A stretch of 46,596 nt of DNA from Pseudomonas floridensis. Lineage in GTDB: Bacteria > Pseudomonadota > Gammaproteobacteria > Pseudomonadales > Pseudomonadaceae. The position numbers and the translations under genes were made by a program. Shown one piece after another: positions 25,283-33,734 of the stretch (positions within the stretch are counted from its first letter, which is position 1; every line of letters starts with the position of its first letter). Below the pieces are notes generated by a model that was not told the DNA's origin, ran no database searches, and worked only from the letters and a program-made list of their open reading frames with translations. The stretch covers positions 1 to 46,596 of the forward strand of contig NZ_MUIO01000089.1 in assembly GCF_002087235.1 (NCBI RefSeq), in the 5' to 3' direction.

Positions 25283-26734
25283 ATGATTCCAGTGATCTTG
25301 TCAGGTGGTAGCGGTTCACGACTCTGGCCGCTTTCGCGCAAACAGTTCCCCAAGCAGTTCCTGGCACTGACCGGTGAGCACACCCTGTTTCAGCAAACGC
25401 TGGGACGTCTGGTGTTCGACGGCATGCAAGAGCCCATCGTGGTCTGCAACAAGGAACACCGTTTCATCGTCAACGAGCAACTCGCGGCGCTGAATCTGAA
25501 AACCCAGGCGATTCTCATGGAGCCGTTCGGCCGCAACACTGCGCCGGCCGTGGCCCTGACCGCCATGAAACTGGTCAATGAAGGTAATGACGGCTTGATG
25601 CTGGTGCTGCCGGCCGACCATGTGATCGAAGATCAGAAAGCCCTGCAACGCGCTCTGGCACTGGCGACCGTCGCCGCCGAGCGTGGTGAAATGGTGCTCT
25701 TCGGCGTGCCGGCCAACAAACCGGAGACCGGCTATGGCTACATCAAATCCACCGCCGACGCGCTGCTGCCGGAAGGCGTAAGCCGCGTGTCGCAATTCGT
25801 CGAAAAGCCTGACGAAAAGCGTGCCAACGAGTTCGTCGAAGCCGGTGGTTACTACTGGAACAGCGGCATGTTCCTGTTCCGCGCCAGCCGCTTCCTGGAA
25901 GAGCTGAAAAAGCACGATCCGGACATCTACGACACCTGCCTGCTGACCCTTGAGCGCAGTGTCGAGGACGGTGACGCCGTTGAAATCGATGCTTCCACCT
26001 TCGCGTGCTGCCCGGACAACTCCATCGACTACGCGGTCATGGAAAAAACCCAGCGCGCCTGCGTCGTGCCGCTGTCGGCCGGCTGGAGCGATGTCGGCTG
26101 CTGGTCGTCGCTGTGGGAAGTGAACGCCAAAGATGCCAATGGCAACGTCACCAAGGGCGACGTTGTGATTCAGGACAGCCGCAACTGCATGATCCATGGC
26201 AATGGCAAACTGGTGTCGGTGATCGGTCTGGACAACATCGTGGTCGTCGAAACCAAGGACGCGATGATGATTGCCCACAAGGACAAGGTCCAGGGCGTCA
26301 AGCAGATGGTCAACACCTTGAACGAACAGGGCCGCACCGAAACCCAGAACCACCTTGAAGTGTACCGTCCGTGGGGTTCGTATGACTCCGTGGACATGGG
26401 CGGCCGCTTCCAGGTCAAGCGTATCTCGGTCAAGCCGGGCGCATGCCTGTCGCTACAGATGCACCACCACCGCGCCGAGCACTGGATCGTGGTATCCGGC
26501 ACTGCGCAGGTGACCTGTGACGAGAACGTGTTCCTGCTCACCGAAAACCAGTCCACCTACATCCCGATCGCCTCGGTCCATCGCCTGAAAAACCCAGGCA
26601 AGATCCCGTTGGAAATCATCGAAGTACAATCGGGCAGCTATCTGGGCGAAGACGATATCGAGCGTTTCGAAGATATCTACGGCCGCTCGGGCGCGCTGGA
26701 AGCCGGTGTAAAAACGCAGACCATCGCGCGTTGA
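25283..26734 (+). CDS. algA: Bifunctional phosphomannose isomerase / GDP-mannose pyrophosphorylase
   Basis: A 483-residue cytosolic type II PMI-GMP enzyme. It supplies two steps of GDP-mannose synthesis: fructose-6-phosphate to mannose-6-phosphate, and mannose-1-phosphate plus GTP to GDP-mannose (AlgC, needed between them, is elsewhere). The N-terminal nucleotidyltransferase signature GGSGSRLWPLSRKQFPKQF is at 8-26, with FVEKPDEKRA in the middle. The C-terminal cupin-type isomerase motif QMHHHRAEHW lies near 391-400, followed by ENQSTYIPIASVHRLKNPGK. GGAG lies about 8 nt before the ATG. It is the last gene of the alginate operon and is followed by a strong terminator. Confidence 0.97.
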   Translation: MIPVILSGGSGSRLWPLSRKQFPKQFLALTGEHTLFQQTLGRLVFDGMQEPIVVCNKEHRFIVNEQLAALNLKTQAILMEPFGRNTAPAVALTAMKLVNEGNDGLMLVLPADHVIEDQKALQRALALATVAAERGEMVLFGVPANKPETGYGYIKSTADALLPEGVSRVSQFVEKPDEKRANEFVEAGGYYWNSGMFLFRASRFLEELKKHDPDIYDTCLLTLERSVEDGDAVEIDASTFACCPDNSIDYAVMEKTQRACVVPLSAGWSDVGCWSSLWEVNAKDANGNVTKGDVVIQDSRNCMIHGNGKLVSVIGLDNIVVVETKDAMMIAHKDKVQGVKQMVNTLNEQGRTETQNHLEVYRPWGSYDSVDMGGRFQVKRISVKPGACLSLQMHHHRAEHWIVVSGTAQVTCDENVFLLTENQSTYIPIASVHRLKNPGKIPLEIIEVQSGSYLGEDDIERFEDIYGRSGALEAGVKTQTIAR

Positions 26735-26766
26735 TCACGGGTTAGCGAAAAAGCGGTAGAACACCG

Positions 26767-26822
26767 GCCCCCGACAGCTTTTTGCGTATCCCATCCGCAA
26801 GAAGCTGTCGGGGGCTTTTTTG
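26767..26822 (+). terminator. Rho-independent terminator of the alginate operon
   Basis: A 20-bp stem (26767-26786 with 26796-26815, one G-T wobble), a 9-nt loop and a run of six T lie 33 bp after the algA stop. This is a textbook intrinsic terminator closing the 12-gene transcript. Confidence 0.92.
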
Positions 26823-26934
26823 TAACCTGCGATAAAGTCGTGATTCAGCCCACCCTCCTCGTCCGGCCTCATTGGTCAACCGGCACCGCAGTTCTGTAGG
26901 ATGTCCAGCACTGCCCACGCTGGAGACCCGCTGC

Positions 26935-27399
26935 ATGCTGATCGGCATTCTGTTAATTCTGACCTGGCTCATTCTGCTGTTGCGCTATCCGGCCAAGGCC
27001 TTGCCTGTGTCGCTGGCGGCGGCCGTTGGTCTGGGTATCGTGGCGGCTGTGGTGATCTGGCAGGACAGCCGCGAGACCCGCCAGCTGGAGCAACTGGATA
27101 TCCGTCTGACTCATTCACCGCAACAATGCCCCACGGATCGACCGCTGCAAGTCTCGGTCACCAATCACAACAAGGCCGCGCTGCTGGCGCTACGCTGGCG
27201 GATAGCCGCCTATGCGCCGGGTGATACGGTCAATCTGGCGGACAACACTTACACCTCTGCACGCTATCGCGGCCCGGGCGAGTTGCAGGCGGGCGCACAG
27301 TGGCAGGACTGCGTGCCGTTGCCCGCGCTGCGCAACGGCTATCGCCCACAAACCCTGGAGTTTCGCGCAGAACATCTGCAAGGCAGTTTCTCGGACTGA
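26935..27399 (+). CDS. Small inner-membrane protein of unknown function
   Basis: A 154-residue protein with two adjacent N-terminal hydrophobic segments (about 1-18 and 24-42: MLIGILLILTWLILLL and SLAAAVGLGIVAAVVIW). A soluble domain of about 110 residues follows, beta-rich with a DIRLTHSPQQCPTDRPLQVSVTNHN segment and ending in WQDCVPLPALRNGYRPQTLEFRAEHLQGSFSD. The two cysteines (CPTDRP and QDCVPL) could form a disulfide if this domain is periplasmic. The ATG at 26935 has GGAGA 8 nt upstream; the longer frame from 26872 lacks a good site. It is 17 bp ahead of the dehydrogenase gene and probably cotranscribed. I do not recognise a functional family. Confidence 0.8.
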   Translation: MLIGILLILTWLILLLRYPAKALPVSLAAAVGLGIVAAVVIWQDSRETRQLEQLDIRLTHSPQQCPTDRPLQVSVTNHNKAALLALRWRIAAYAPGDTVNLADNTYTSARYRGPGELQAGAQWQDCVPLPALRNGYRPQTLEFRAEHLQGSFSD

Positions 27400-27416
27400 C
27401 CCACAAGGACCTCGAC

Positions 27417-28235
27417 ATGCCCATCGCTCTCATTACCGGCTGTTCCAGCGGAATAGGCCGCGCCCTGGCTGATGCCTTCAAAACCAACGGCTACGAAGTC
27501 TGGGCCACGGCACGTAAACCGGAAGACGTCGCAACACTGAGTGCCGCCGGTTTCATTGCCGTGCAACTGGACGTCAACGACGGCATGGCTTTGGAGCAAC
27601 TCGCCGCCGGGCTGGAACACAGCGGGCTGGACGTGCTGATCAATAACGCTGGCTATGGCGCGATGGGCCCGTTGCTCGATGGCGGCGTGGAGGCCTTGCA
27701 GCGGCAGTTCGAAACCAACGTGTTTTCGGTAGTTGGCGTCACGCGAGCGCTGTTCCCGGCGTTACGCCGCAACAAAGGACTGGTGGTCAATATCGGCAGT
27801 GTATCGGGCGTGCTGGTCACGCCGTTCGCCGGTGCCTACTGCGCCTCCAAGGCCGCCGTGCACGCACTGAGCGACGCGCTGCGTCTGGAACTGGCGCCTT
27901 TCGGCGTGCAGGTGATGGAAGTCCAGCCCGGCGCCATCGCCTCAAGCTTCGCGAAGAACGCCAGCCACGAAGCGGAACAGCTGATCAGCGAGCAATCGCC
28001 TTGGTGGCCGATTCGCGAGGGCATCCGCGCACGCGCCAAGGCCTCGCAAGACAACCCCACCCCGGCCACCGATTTCGCACACGACCTGCTCAAAGCCGTC
28101 CAGCAAGCCAACCCGCCACGCCTGTTGCGCCTGGGCAACGGCTCGCGAGTGCTGCCGCTGATGTCATGGCTGCTGCCCAAAGGATTACTGGAAAGCGGTC
28201 TGCGCAAACGGTTCGGATTGAATGCTTCGTTGTAA
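27417..28235 (+). CDS. Short-chain dehydrogenase/reductase
   Basis: A 272-residue classical SDR oxidoreductase. It has the cofactor motif TGCSSGIG (TGxxxGxG, residues 7-14), an ATARKP segment after beta-2 that suggests NADP preference, NNAGYGAMG, the catalytic Ser in NIGSVSG, and YCASK for the Tyr-x-x-x-Lys pair. The region after PGAI is longer than average and the C-terminus (LLRLGNGSRVLPLMSWLLPKGLLESGLRKRFGL) looks membrane-associated, as in the SDR subgroup resembling retinol or steroid dehydrogenases. AAGGA precedes the ATG. The substrate cannot be deduced. It probably forms a two-gene unit with the small membrane protein gene upstream. Confidence 0.9.
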   Translation: MPIALITGCSSGIGRALADAFKTNGYEVWATARKPEDVATLSAAGFIAVQLDVNDGMALEQLAAGLEHSGLDVLINNAGYGAMGPLLDGGVEALQRQFETNVFSVVGVTRALFPALRRNKGLVVNIGSVSGVLVTPFAGAYCASKAAVHALSDALRLELAPFGVQVMEVQPGAIASSFAKNASHEAEQLISEQSPWWPIREGIRARAKASQDNPTPATDFAHDLLKAVQQANPPRLLRLGNGSRVLPLMSWLLPKGLLESGLRKRFGLNASL

Positions 28236-28270
28236 TGTCAGGTTCCCTGAGGCCGTCCTGCATCCGGCGC

Positions 28271-28311
28271 GAGAAACGATCGGCTCCGGATAAAGGGTTG
28301 CTTCGTTTCTC
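28271..28311 (+). terminator. Possible terminator hairpin after the dehydrogenase gene
   Basis: The arms GAGAAACGA (28271-28279) and TCGTTTCTC (28303-28311) form a perfect 9-bp stem with a 23-nt loop, followed by TTGTTACTGTCATTT. The large loop and mixed tail make this a modest candidate. Confidence 0.35.
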
Positions 28312-28417
28312 TTGTTACTGTCATTTCTGTCAGTAGACGGCGAAGCACACCCAACCTAATTTGTCAGGGAGTCAGCCATTTCTCGACTCATCCGTCATTT
28401 TCTTGCAGGTATCGAAC

Positions 28418-28783
28418 ATGAGTACTTCATCCAAACCGTCTCTGCTCGCGCCGTTCGTCAAAGAGGCAACGCTCAAAAAAGTCGGCACGGAAGAAATTCT
28501 GGAAGTTAACCTCAACAATAAGATCACGATTGAACTGCCAGCGTTCGAAGACACGTCCTGTACGCTGGTCTTGCTGAATCTGGCCAATGCGGACGGCAGC
28601 CTCCGACCTCTGGCCAGCGGCAATTCACCGTTCATCTCCGGCCAGGCAACGCTCGTGACGATCTCCAACGACCACCCTGATGACACGATGAATTTCAAGA
28701 GTGGCCAGAAAGCGAAAATCACAGGTGATTTGTTGGGCAGCGACTTGGTAGTACCGGAATCGAAGACTTACACATTGGTATGA
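28418..28783 (+). CDS. Hypothetical 121-aa protein, unrecognised
   Basis: A small soluble protein without a signal peptide or membrane segment. After a short Ser/Lys-rich N-terminus it has alternating beta-type segments (EEILEVNLNNKITIELPAF, CTLVLLNLANADGSLRPL, SPFISGQATLVTISN, KITGDLLGSDLVV, KTYTLV), suggesting a compact beta-sandwich. Its coding sequence looks more AT-rich and Asn/Lys/Ser-rich than its neighbours, which may mean recent acquisition. The start at ATG 28418 has only a weak AGG 9 nt upstream; the frame reaches back to a TTG at 28361. It stands alone between a dehydrogenase and a convergent efflux operon. No family recognised; moderately sure it is a real gene because the frame is intact and shows no competing overlapping gene. 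Confidence 0.6.
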   Translation: MSTSSKPSLLAPFVKEATLKKVGTEEILEVNLNNKITIELPAFEDTSCTLVLLNLANADGSLRPLASGNSPFISGQATLVTISNDHPDDTMNFKSGQKAKITGDLLGSDLVVPESKTYTLV

Positions 28784-28818
28784 ACGAACACTGCCTGCCC
28801 GAACGACTTCGAACGCTT

Positions 28819-29673
28819 TCACCCCGGCGTAACGATCACCGTGCAGGTCATGCCCGCCGACAGCAACACGCCTTCCGGCACATGATCCAGATGGATACGC
28901 ACCGGTACACGCTGGGCCAGGCGGACCCAGTTGAAGGTCGGGTTGACGTCGGCCACCAGCTCGCGGCTTTGCGGGTTGTCGCGGTCGTAGATGCCGCGGG
29001 CGACGCTTTCGACATGCCCTTTAATGACCTCGCCACTCATCAGTTGCATGTCCGCCGGATCGCCGATCTTCAGGTGCGGCAATTTGGTTTCTTCGAAGAA
29101 GCCGTAGACCCAGAACGAGTTCATGTCGACCACTGCCATCTTTGCCTCACCGACTCGCGCGTAGTCACCGCGATGCACATTCAGGTTGGTGACGTAGCCA
29201 TCCACCGAGGCCAGCACGCGGGTGCGCGACAGGTTCAGTTCGGCCGCTTCGAGCTGCGCCTGCGCTGCCTGATAGTCGGCCAGCGCGGCGCTGGCCAAGG
29301 TGCTGGCGTCATCGCGGTTCTCCGCTGAAATCACCAGCTCGTCCATGTCGGTGCGTCGCTTGGCGTTGAGCTTGCGCATCTCCCAGGTGGCCTTGCGCGA
29401 GGCGAGCAGTGCCTGGGCCTGTCTGACGGCAATCCGGTAATGCTCCGGGTCGATCTGCATCAGCAGGTCTCCGCGTTTCACCTGTTGATTGTCGTGCACC
29501 GACACGTCCACCACCGTGCCGGAAACATCGGCCGCCACGTTGATGATATCGGCGCGCACCCGACCGTCGCGGGTCCAGGGCGTATCCATATAATGCACCC
29601 ACAGCGTACGGCCGACCCACAGCGCCAGGGCCACGATCAGCAGCGTGGCAGTCAGACTGAAAAGCTTTTTCAT
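28819..29673 (-). CDS. Membrane-fusion (HlyD/AaeA-type) efflux subunit
   Basis: A 284-residue periplasmic adaptor with one N-terminal signal anchor (MKKLFSLTATLLIVALALWVGRTLWV). A lipoyl half-motif DGRVRADIINVAADVSGTVVDVSVHDNQQVKRGDLLMQID follows, then a coiled-coil hairpin (about 80-160), the second lipoyl half with VLASVDGYVTNLNVHRGDYARVG, and a beta-barrel region. It resembles AaeA/EmrA adaptors that pair with FUSC pumps. The ATG at 29673 has GGGAA 7 nt upstream; an ATG at 29694 that overlaps the DUF1656 stop would add 7 residues. It is the last gene of the four-gene minus-strand operon. It links the inner-membrane pump to the outer-membrane lipoprotein encoded first in the operon. Confidence 0.92.
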   Translation of the reverse strand: MKKLFSLTATLLIVALALWVGRTLWVHYMDTPWTRDGRVRADIINVAADVSGTVVDVSVHDNQQVKRGDLLMQIDPEHYRIAVRQAQALLASRKATWEMRKLNAKRRTDMDELVISAENRDDASTLASAALADYQAAQAQLEAAELNLSRTRVLASVDGYVTNLNVHRGDYARVGEAKMAVVDMNSFWVYGFFEETKLPHLKIGDPADMQLMSGEVIKGHVESVARGIYDRDNPQSRELVADVNPTFNWVRLAQRVPVRIHLDHVPEGVLLSAGMTCTVIVTPG

Positions 29674-29693
29674 GCACAATTCCCGATCCGGCA

Positions 29694-29894
29694 TCAACGA
29701 TAGAAAGGCAGCGCCAGCGCGCCGAACAAACAGGTAAACAGGCTCAGGCGCAACAACGCCGGATGCCAGAAGTGACGGTACAGGTCCAGTCCCGACAACA
29801 GGCGATCCAGCCCCCAGGCAAGAACCATTGCGATCAGGAACATCAGGGTAATGGTCGGCAGGTACAGACCATGAAAGGCGATTTCACGCGGCAT
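29694..29894 (-). CDS. DUF1656 (AaeX-like) small membrane protein
   Basis: A 66-residue protein with two predicted membrane helices (about 12-30 and 45-63: YLPTITLMFLIAMVLAWGLDRLL and LLRLSLFTCLFGALALPFY). The N-terminal REIAFHGLYLP is typical of DUF1656 proteins, which are encoded with FUSC efflux pumps, like AaeX beside AaeAB. It overlaps the end of the pump gene by 11 bp and abuts the adaptor gene, so it is translationally coupled to both. Its role in the pump is not established. Confidence 0.88.
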   Translation of the reverse strand: MPREIAFHGLYLPTITLMFLIAMVLAWGLDRLLSGLDLYRHFWHPALLRLSLFTCLFGALALPFYR

Positions 29895-32070
29895 GCGGCA
29901 CTCTGGCTGAACGAGGTGGCTGGCCGTAAGCGGCCAAGGGCGACTGGGGATCCAGCAGCGAGGTGCGGATGAAGTGCAGGTAGCTTTTTACCCGCCGCAG
30001 CACCGAGGTGTCGAAATGCGAAGCGAACGGCTCATCGGCTTCCCGGACCCGCGCCAACGCATGATCGACTGCCCGCAGACAGCGTTGCAGATTGCCCTCG
30101 TCTGGCTGAATGAACAGGCGGACCAACGCGCGTCCCATGACCCGCAACGCGATGCGCCAAGGCTGATACTGCGCGTAGCTGGGGTGAATCGGCAGCACGG
30201 CCTGTTCGCGACGCAGCTCGATGACCGCGTGGCCGATCTGCAGCACCACGAACATCCAGCGCAACAGCTCACGCTGCACGACAGGTCTGCCGATGGCCAG
30301 GCCGTACGCCTGATGCATGAGATCGCGGGTCTGGCTTTCGAAACTGGAACTCAGCCGCTGCAACGGTGCACTGATCGCGAACACCACCTGATCGCGCAAC
30401 GCCTGCTCCAGCCGTTGCCACATCCAGCGGCTGTTGGGCGGCAGGATGATTGCGCCTGCCGCTGCACAGACCAACATGCCGAGAACCATGGCGAGGTAAT
30501 CGTTGATGAAGGTGTACGGGTCATAGACCGTCAGGTTATCCGGCACCGAACCGATACTGAAAAAGATCAACAGCCCCAGCCCGTAACCCGTCCACTGCGG
30601 CCGAGACCCGAGAAACGCACCGAGCACGAACACCGGAGCCAACAAGCAGCACAGCAAGGGAAAGCCATCGACCTGCGGAAACAGAAAGAAGGTTTCGACA
30701 AAGCCCAGGACCGCGCCCAGCAGCGTACCGCTGGCCATCTGGAACGACATGCGCCTGGGGTTGTGAGTGGTCGATGACAGCGCGACGGTCGCAGCGGACG
30801 CCAGCGTCATGAAGGCCCCGCTCGGCCAGGCGGTCAGCACCCAATAAGCACTCATCAACGCCACCACACAGCTGGCCCGAAGCCCGGCCGCCGCTGCCGC
30901 CATCCAGTGGGTGCGCGGCACGAACGACTCGCGCCACTGTTCACGTTCGTGCCTGTGATCGGCAAGTGATGCGTGAGTCTGGGCGTAATTGAGCAGTTCG
31001 TCGACCAATCGATACAGCAGCTCGAAAGCGGTATGGAAATCCAGCCATTGGGCGTCGTTCGGGTCGATGCATTCGAACTCGGCGCGCAGGCCTCTCACCG
31101 TCTCGGGCCACTGCGTTTTGAACCGCTCCAGGTGGGTCGCCAGCCTGGCGGCATCGGGGCTGGTCAGCGCCTGATCGGCGAACACCTCAAGCACTGACGC
31201 CAGGCTGGCGAGCCCCGGTTCGAGACGCTCGATCACCGCATCTGCCCGTTCGCTGCGCAGCCTGTCGAGCAACTGGTGCAGCGCATTGAAACGTGTGGTG
31301 ATGGCCATGAACTCGCTGTTCAAGCGGTTGAGCCGTCCATTGCGCCGCCGCATGTGCGGGTCTTCGAAGACCGTGACGCTGCGCAGCCCTTCCAGCCCGA
31401 TGGCCTCGGCCACGAACCGCACATTGCCGGTTTCGAAAGCGTCCTGCTCCTGGGTGCCGCGCAAACCGTCAACGACAAACCGCGCGAACACGCCGAAGCG
31501 CTGGTAGAGGGCGTTTCGCATGGCCGCGCTGGAACTCTGCGGCAGGATCGTCGCGCTGACAGCCGTGGAACAAAGAATGCCCAGCGAGATTTCCAGCACC
31601 CGCCACACCGCAGCCATGAACGAGCCTTGCGGATGCGCCAGCGCCGGCAGACCGACCATCGCAGCGGTGTAGCCCGCCAGCACGAATCCGTACGCACGAA
31701 AGTTGCGATAACGCGCCGTGCCCGCCGAACACAGCCCGACCCACAGCGCCAGACAGCCCAGAAACGGCACCGGATTCTGCGCGAACAGCGCCATCAGCAC
31801 TACCATCATCACCGAACCCGCCAACGTACCCAGCAGCCGATAGAAACTCTTGGCGAACACTTGGCCGCTCTGCGGCTGCATGACGATGAACACGGTGATC
31901 ATCGCCGTGCGCGGCTGTGGCAGCTCAAGCCGCAACGCCAGCCAGTAGGTCAGGAAGGCGGCGATCAGCACCTTGCCGATATAGATCCACGTCACGCCGT
32001 CGCTGCGCGCCCAGTTGTTGAACTCCCGACGCCAGGGCAATGCGATGAAACGCTGAGCAAAGGTGATCAT
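29884..32070 (-). CDS. FUSC-family efflux pump (AaeB/fusaric-acid-resistance type)
   Basis: A 728-residue inner-membrane transporter. Two similar membrane blocks of about five to six helices each lie at about 30-170 (IYIGKVLIAAFLTYWLALRLELPQPRTAMITVFIVMQ) and about 380-530 (GLRASCVVALMSAYWVLTAWPSGAFMTLASAATVALSS). Each is followed by a soluble cytosolic region (about 180-375 and 550-728), which is the FUSC/ArAE layout. Relatives export aromatic carboxylic acids or fusaric acid. The ATG at 32070 is immediately after the outer-membrane protein stop (32072); the longer frame would overlap that gene. The operon order is outer-membrane lipoprotein, FUSC, DUF1656, adaptor, with a divergent LysR regulator. 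Confidence 0.92.
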   Translation of the reverse strand: MITFAQRFIALPWRREFNNWARSDGVTWIYIGKVLIAAFLTYWLALRLELPQPRTAMITVFIVMQPQSGQVFAKSFYRLLGTLAGSVMMVVLMALFAQNPVPFLGCLALWVGLCSAGTARYRNFRAYGFVLAGYTAAMVGLPALAHPQGSFMAAVWRVLEISLGILCSTAVSATILPQSSSAAMRNALYQRFGVFARFVVDGLRGTQEQDAFETGNVRFVAEAIGLEGLRSVTVFEDPHMRRRNGRLNRLNSEFMAITTRFNALHQLLDRLRSERADAVIERLEPGLASLASVLEVFADQALTSPDAARLATHLERFKTQWPETVRGLRAEFECIDPNDAQWLDFHTAFELLYRLVDELLNYAQTHASLADHRHEREQWRESFVPRTHWMAAAAAGLRASCVVALMSAYWVLTAWPSGAFMTLASAATVALSSTTHNPRRMSFQMASGTLLGAVLGFVETFFLFPQVDGFPLLCCLLAPVFVLGAFLGSRPQWTGYGLGLLIFFSIGSVPDNLTVYDPYTFINDYLAMVLGMLVCAAAGAIILPPNSRWMWQRLEQALRDQVVFAISAPLQRLSSSFESQTRDLMHQAYGLAIGRPVVQRELLRWMFVVLQIGHAVIELRREQAVLPIHPSYAQYQPWRIALRVMGRALVRLFIQPDEGNLQRCLRAVDHALARVREADEPFASHFDTSVLRRVKSYLHFIRTSLLDPQSPLAAYGQPPRSARVPHAA

Positions 32071-32071
32071 G

Positions 32072-33550
32072 TCAGTGGCCGGCCCGTGCAAGCGTGGCCG
32101 GCACAGCCCCATCCGCCGACAGTCCGCCACCCAGCGCCACGACCAGCCCGGCGTAGGCGGTCAGGCGTGCGGCCTCGACCTGCTGTTGAACCTGCTGCTG
32201 ACGAAACAGCAGCGTCTGGGCGTTGAGCACGTTGAGGTAATCGGTCAGCCCGCGCTGATAAGCAATCAGGGCAATGTCGTAAGTCTTGCGCGCCGAGGCC
32301 ACTGACTCGGCAGCGTACACCTGCTGTTTGTCCAGAGAAGCGCGACGAATCAACTGATCCGAAACACTTTTGAGTGCCATGACCAGGGTCTGGTTGTAAT
32401 GCGCGACGGCCTGGTCATATCCGGCCGCGGCCTTGCCCAGCTCGGCGCGCAGACGTCCGCCATCGAAGATCGGCAGACTTATAGCAGGGCCTGCCTTGTA
32501 GCTGAGCTTGCTGCCGGTCAAAAACTCCAGCATGCCGCCGCCCGTGGCCATGTAGCCGAGGCTGGCGACCAGATCCACGTTGGGGTAGAAATTGGCGTGC
32601 GCGACGTCGATGCCTCGCGCCTGCGCGGCTACCCGCCATTGACTGGCGACCACATCAGGACGCTGCCCCAGCAGTTGCGCAGGCAACACCGACGGCAGCT
32701 TCAGTTCGGTATTCAATGTCAGGCTGGGGCGCTGCAAGGTCGCGCCTTCGCCCGGCCCCTTGCCCGCCAGCGCTGCCAACTGATTTCGGCCCAGCGCAAT
32801 GGCTTCTTCCAGCTCATCGATCTGCCGATGGCTTTCCGGCAACGGCGCTTGGGCCTGACTGACCTCAAAGTGTGTGCCGAGGCCCCCCTTGAGTCGACGC
32901 TGCGCCAGATCCAGCATCTGCTGCTGTTGGGCCAGGGTCGCCTCGGCGATATCCAGACGCGCGAAATCGAGGGATAGCCGGATATAAGCGCGAACGATGT
33001 TTTCCTGCAATTCGAGCTGGGCCTGACGCTGTTCAGCTGCACTCATGTGAGCGATATCCAGCGCCTGTTCGCTGGCGTTAAGCTCACGTCCCCAGATATC
33101 CAACGGATAGCTCAGACCCAGCGAGGCATTGTTGTCCCAGGTGCGAGTATCGGCGAGGGCACCGGGGCCGTAGAACTGATCGTTCGGCCAGTCGTGACGC
33201 GCCAGACTGGCTGTGCCTTGTGCCTGCAACGACTCGGCGGATTCGGCCAGGCCCGCCATCGCTCTGGCTTCCCGCACACGCGCTGCGGCCATGGCCAGGC
33301 TGGGACTGCCAAGCAGCGCCAGTTCGATCCAGTGATCCAGTTGCGGATCGTTATACACACGCCACCAGTGCTCGGCGGGCCAGTGTGCACTGAGCGCGGC
33401 GCGCTGGATTGCCGTGTCGGTGGCCAGGCTGTCGGCAGACAACGCTTGGCCCTTGGGTCCGATGCCGCCGGTTCCGATACAGCCGCTGATGACGAACGAT
33501 AAAGCCAGAAGACCGAGGGGCTTGAGCCCTCTGATGATGCGACGCGGCAC
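32072..33550 (-). CDS. NodT-family outer-membrane efflux lipoprotein
   Basis: A 492-residue TolC-like outer-membrane factor. The signal peptide ends in lipobox VISGC (Cys about 24), then Ile-Gly. Two OEP repeats rich in long coiled-coil helices follow, with typical segments WWRVYNDPQLDHWIELAL, LAMAAARVREARAMAGLAESA, LGLSYPLDIWGRELNASEQALD, QRPDVVASQWRVAAQARGIDVAHANFYPNVDL and GPAISLPIFDGGRLRAEL. The frame begins with a GTG (33550) and has no ATG near the N-terminus; GGGAA lies further upstream than usual. It is the first gene of the efflux operon and forms the exit duct. An operator-like palindrome lies about 95 bp upstream. Confidence 0.92.
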   Translation of the reverse strand: MPRRIIRGLKPLGLLALSFVISGCIGTGGIGPKGQALSADSLATDTAIQRAALSAHWPAEHWWRVYNDPQLDHWIELALLGSPSLAMAAARVREARAMAGLAESAESLQAQGTASLARHDWPNDQFYGPGALADTRTWDNNASLGLSYPLDIWGRELNASEQALDIAHMSAAEQRQAQLELQENIVRAYIRLSLDFARLDIAEATLAQQQQMLDLAQRRLKGGLGTHFEVSQAQAPLPESHRQIDELEEAIALGRNQLAALAGKGPGEGATLQRPSLTLNTELKLPSVLPAQLLGQRPDVVASQWRVAAQARGIDVAHANFYPNVDLVASLGYMATGGGMLEFLTGSKLSYKAGPAISLPIFDGGRLRAELGKAAAGYDQAVAHYNQTLVMALKSVSDQLIRRASLDKQQVYAAESVASARKTYDIALIAYQRGLTDYLNVLNAQTLLFRQQQVQQQVEAARLTAYAGLVVALGGGLSADGAVPATLARAGH

Positions 33551-33644
33551 AGCTGCGAGTTCCCGACCGGTGATGAAACGCCTTGAATGGCGGCGATTCT
33601 AGGGGGCGCCCGGCATGGCGATAAGCGGGGAGATATGTGAATCT

Positions 33645-33665
33645 TTATTACCGAAACGGTGATAA
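33645..33665. promoter_or_regulatory. LysR-type operator candidate in the divergent efflux promoter
   Basis: The arms TTATTACCG (33645-33653) and CGGTGATAA (33657-33665) match as an inverted repeat at 8 of 9 positions around AAA. It lies 95 bp from the efflux start and 70 bp from the LysR start, where a LysR protein would bind to control both. Confidence 0.6.
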
Positions 33666-33734
33666 TCCGTTGGTAGGGCTGACACGCCGCAGTTACTTCA
33701 TGTCACAATTTGCCATCTACTCAGAGAAGCCTTC

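Noticed and set aside
23325..25367. 680-aa minus-strand open frame opposite algJ/algF
   Set aside because: Antisense shadow of two well-supported alginate genes; long antisense frames are expected at this G+C and codon bias.
31276..32226. 316-aa plus-strand open frame inside the FUSC pump gene
   Set aside because: Arg/His/Gln-rich composition typical of an antisense frame; crosses the boundary between two real genes.
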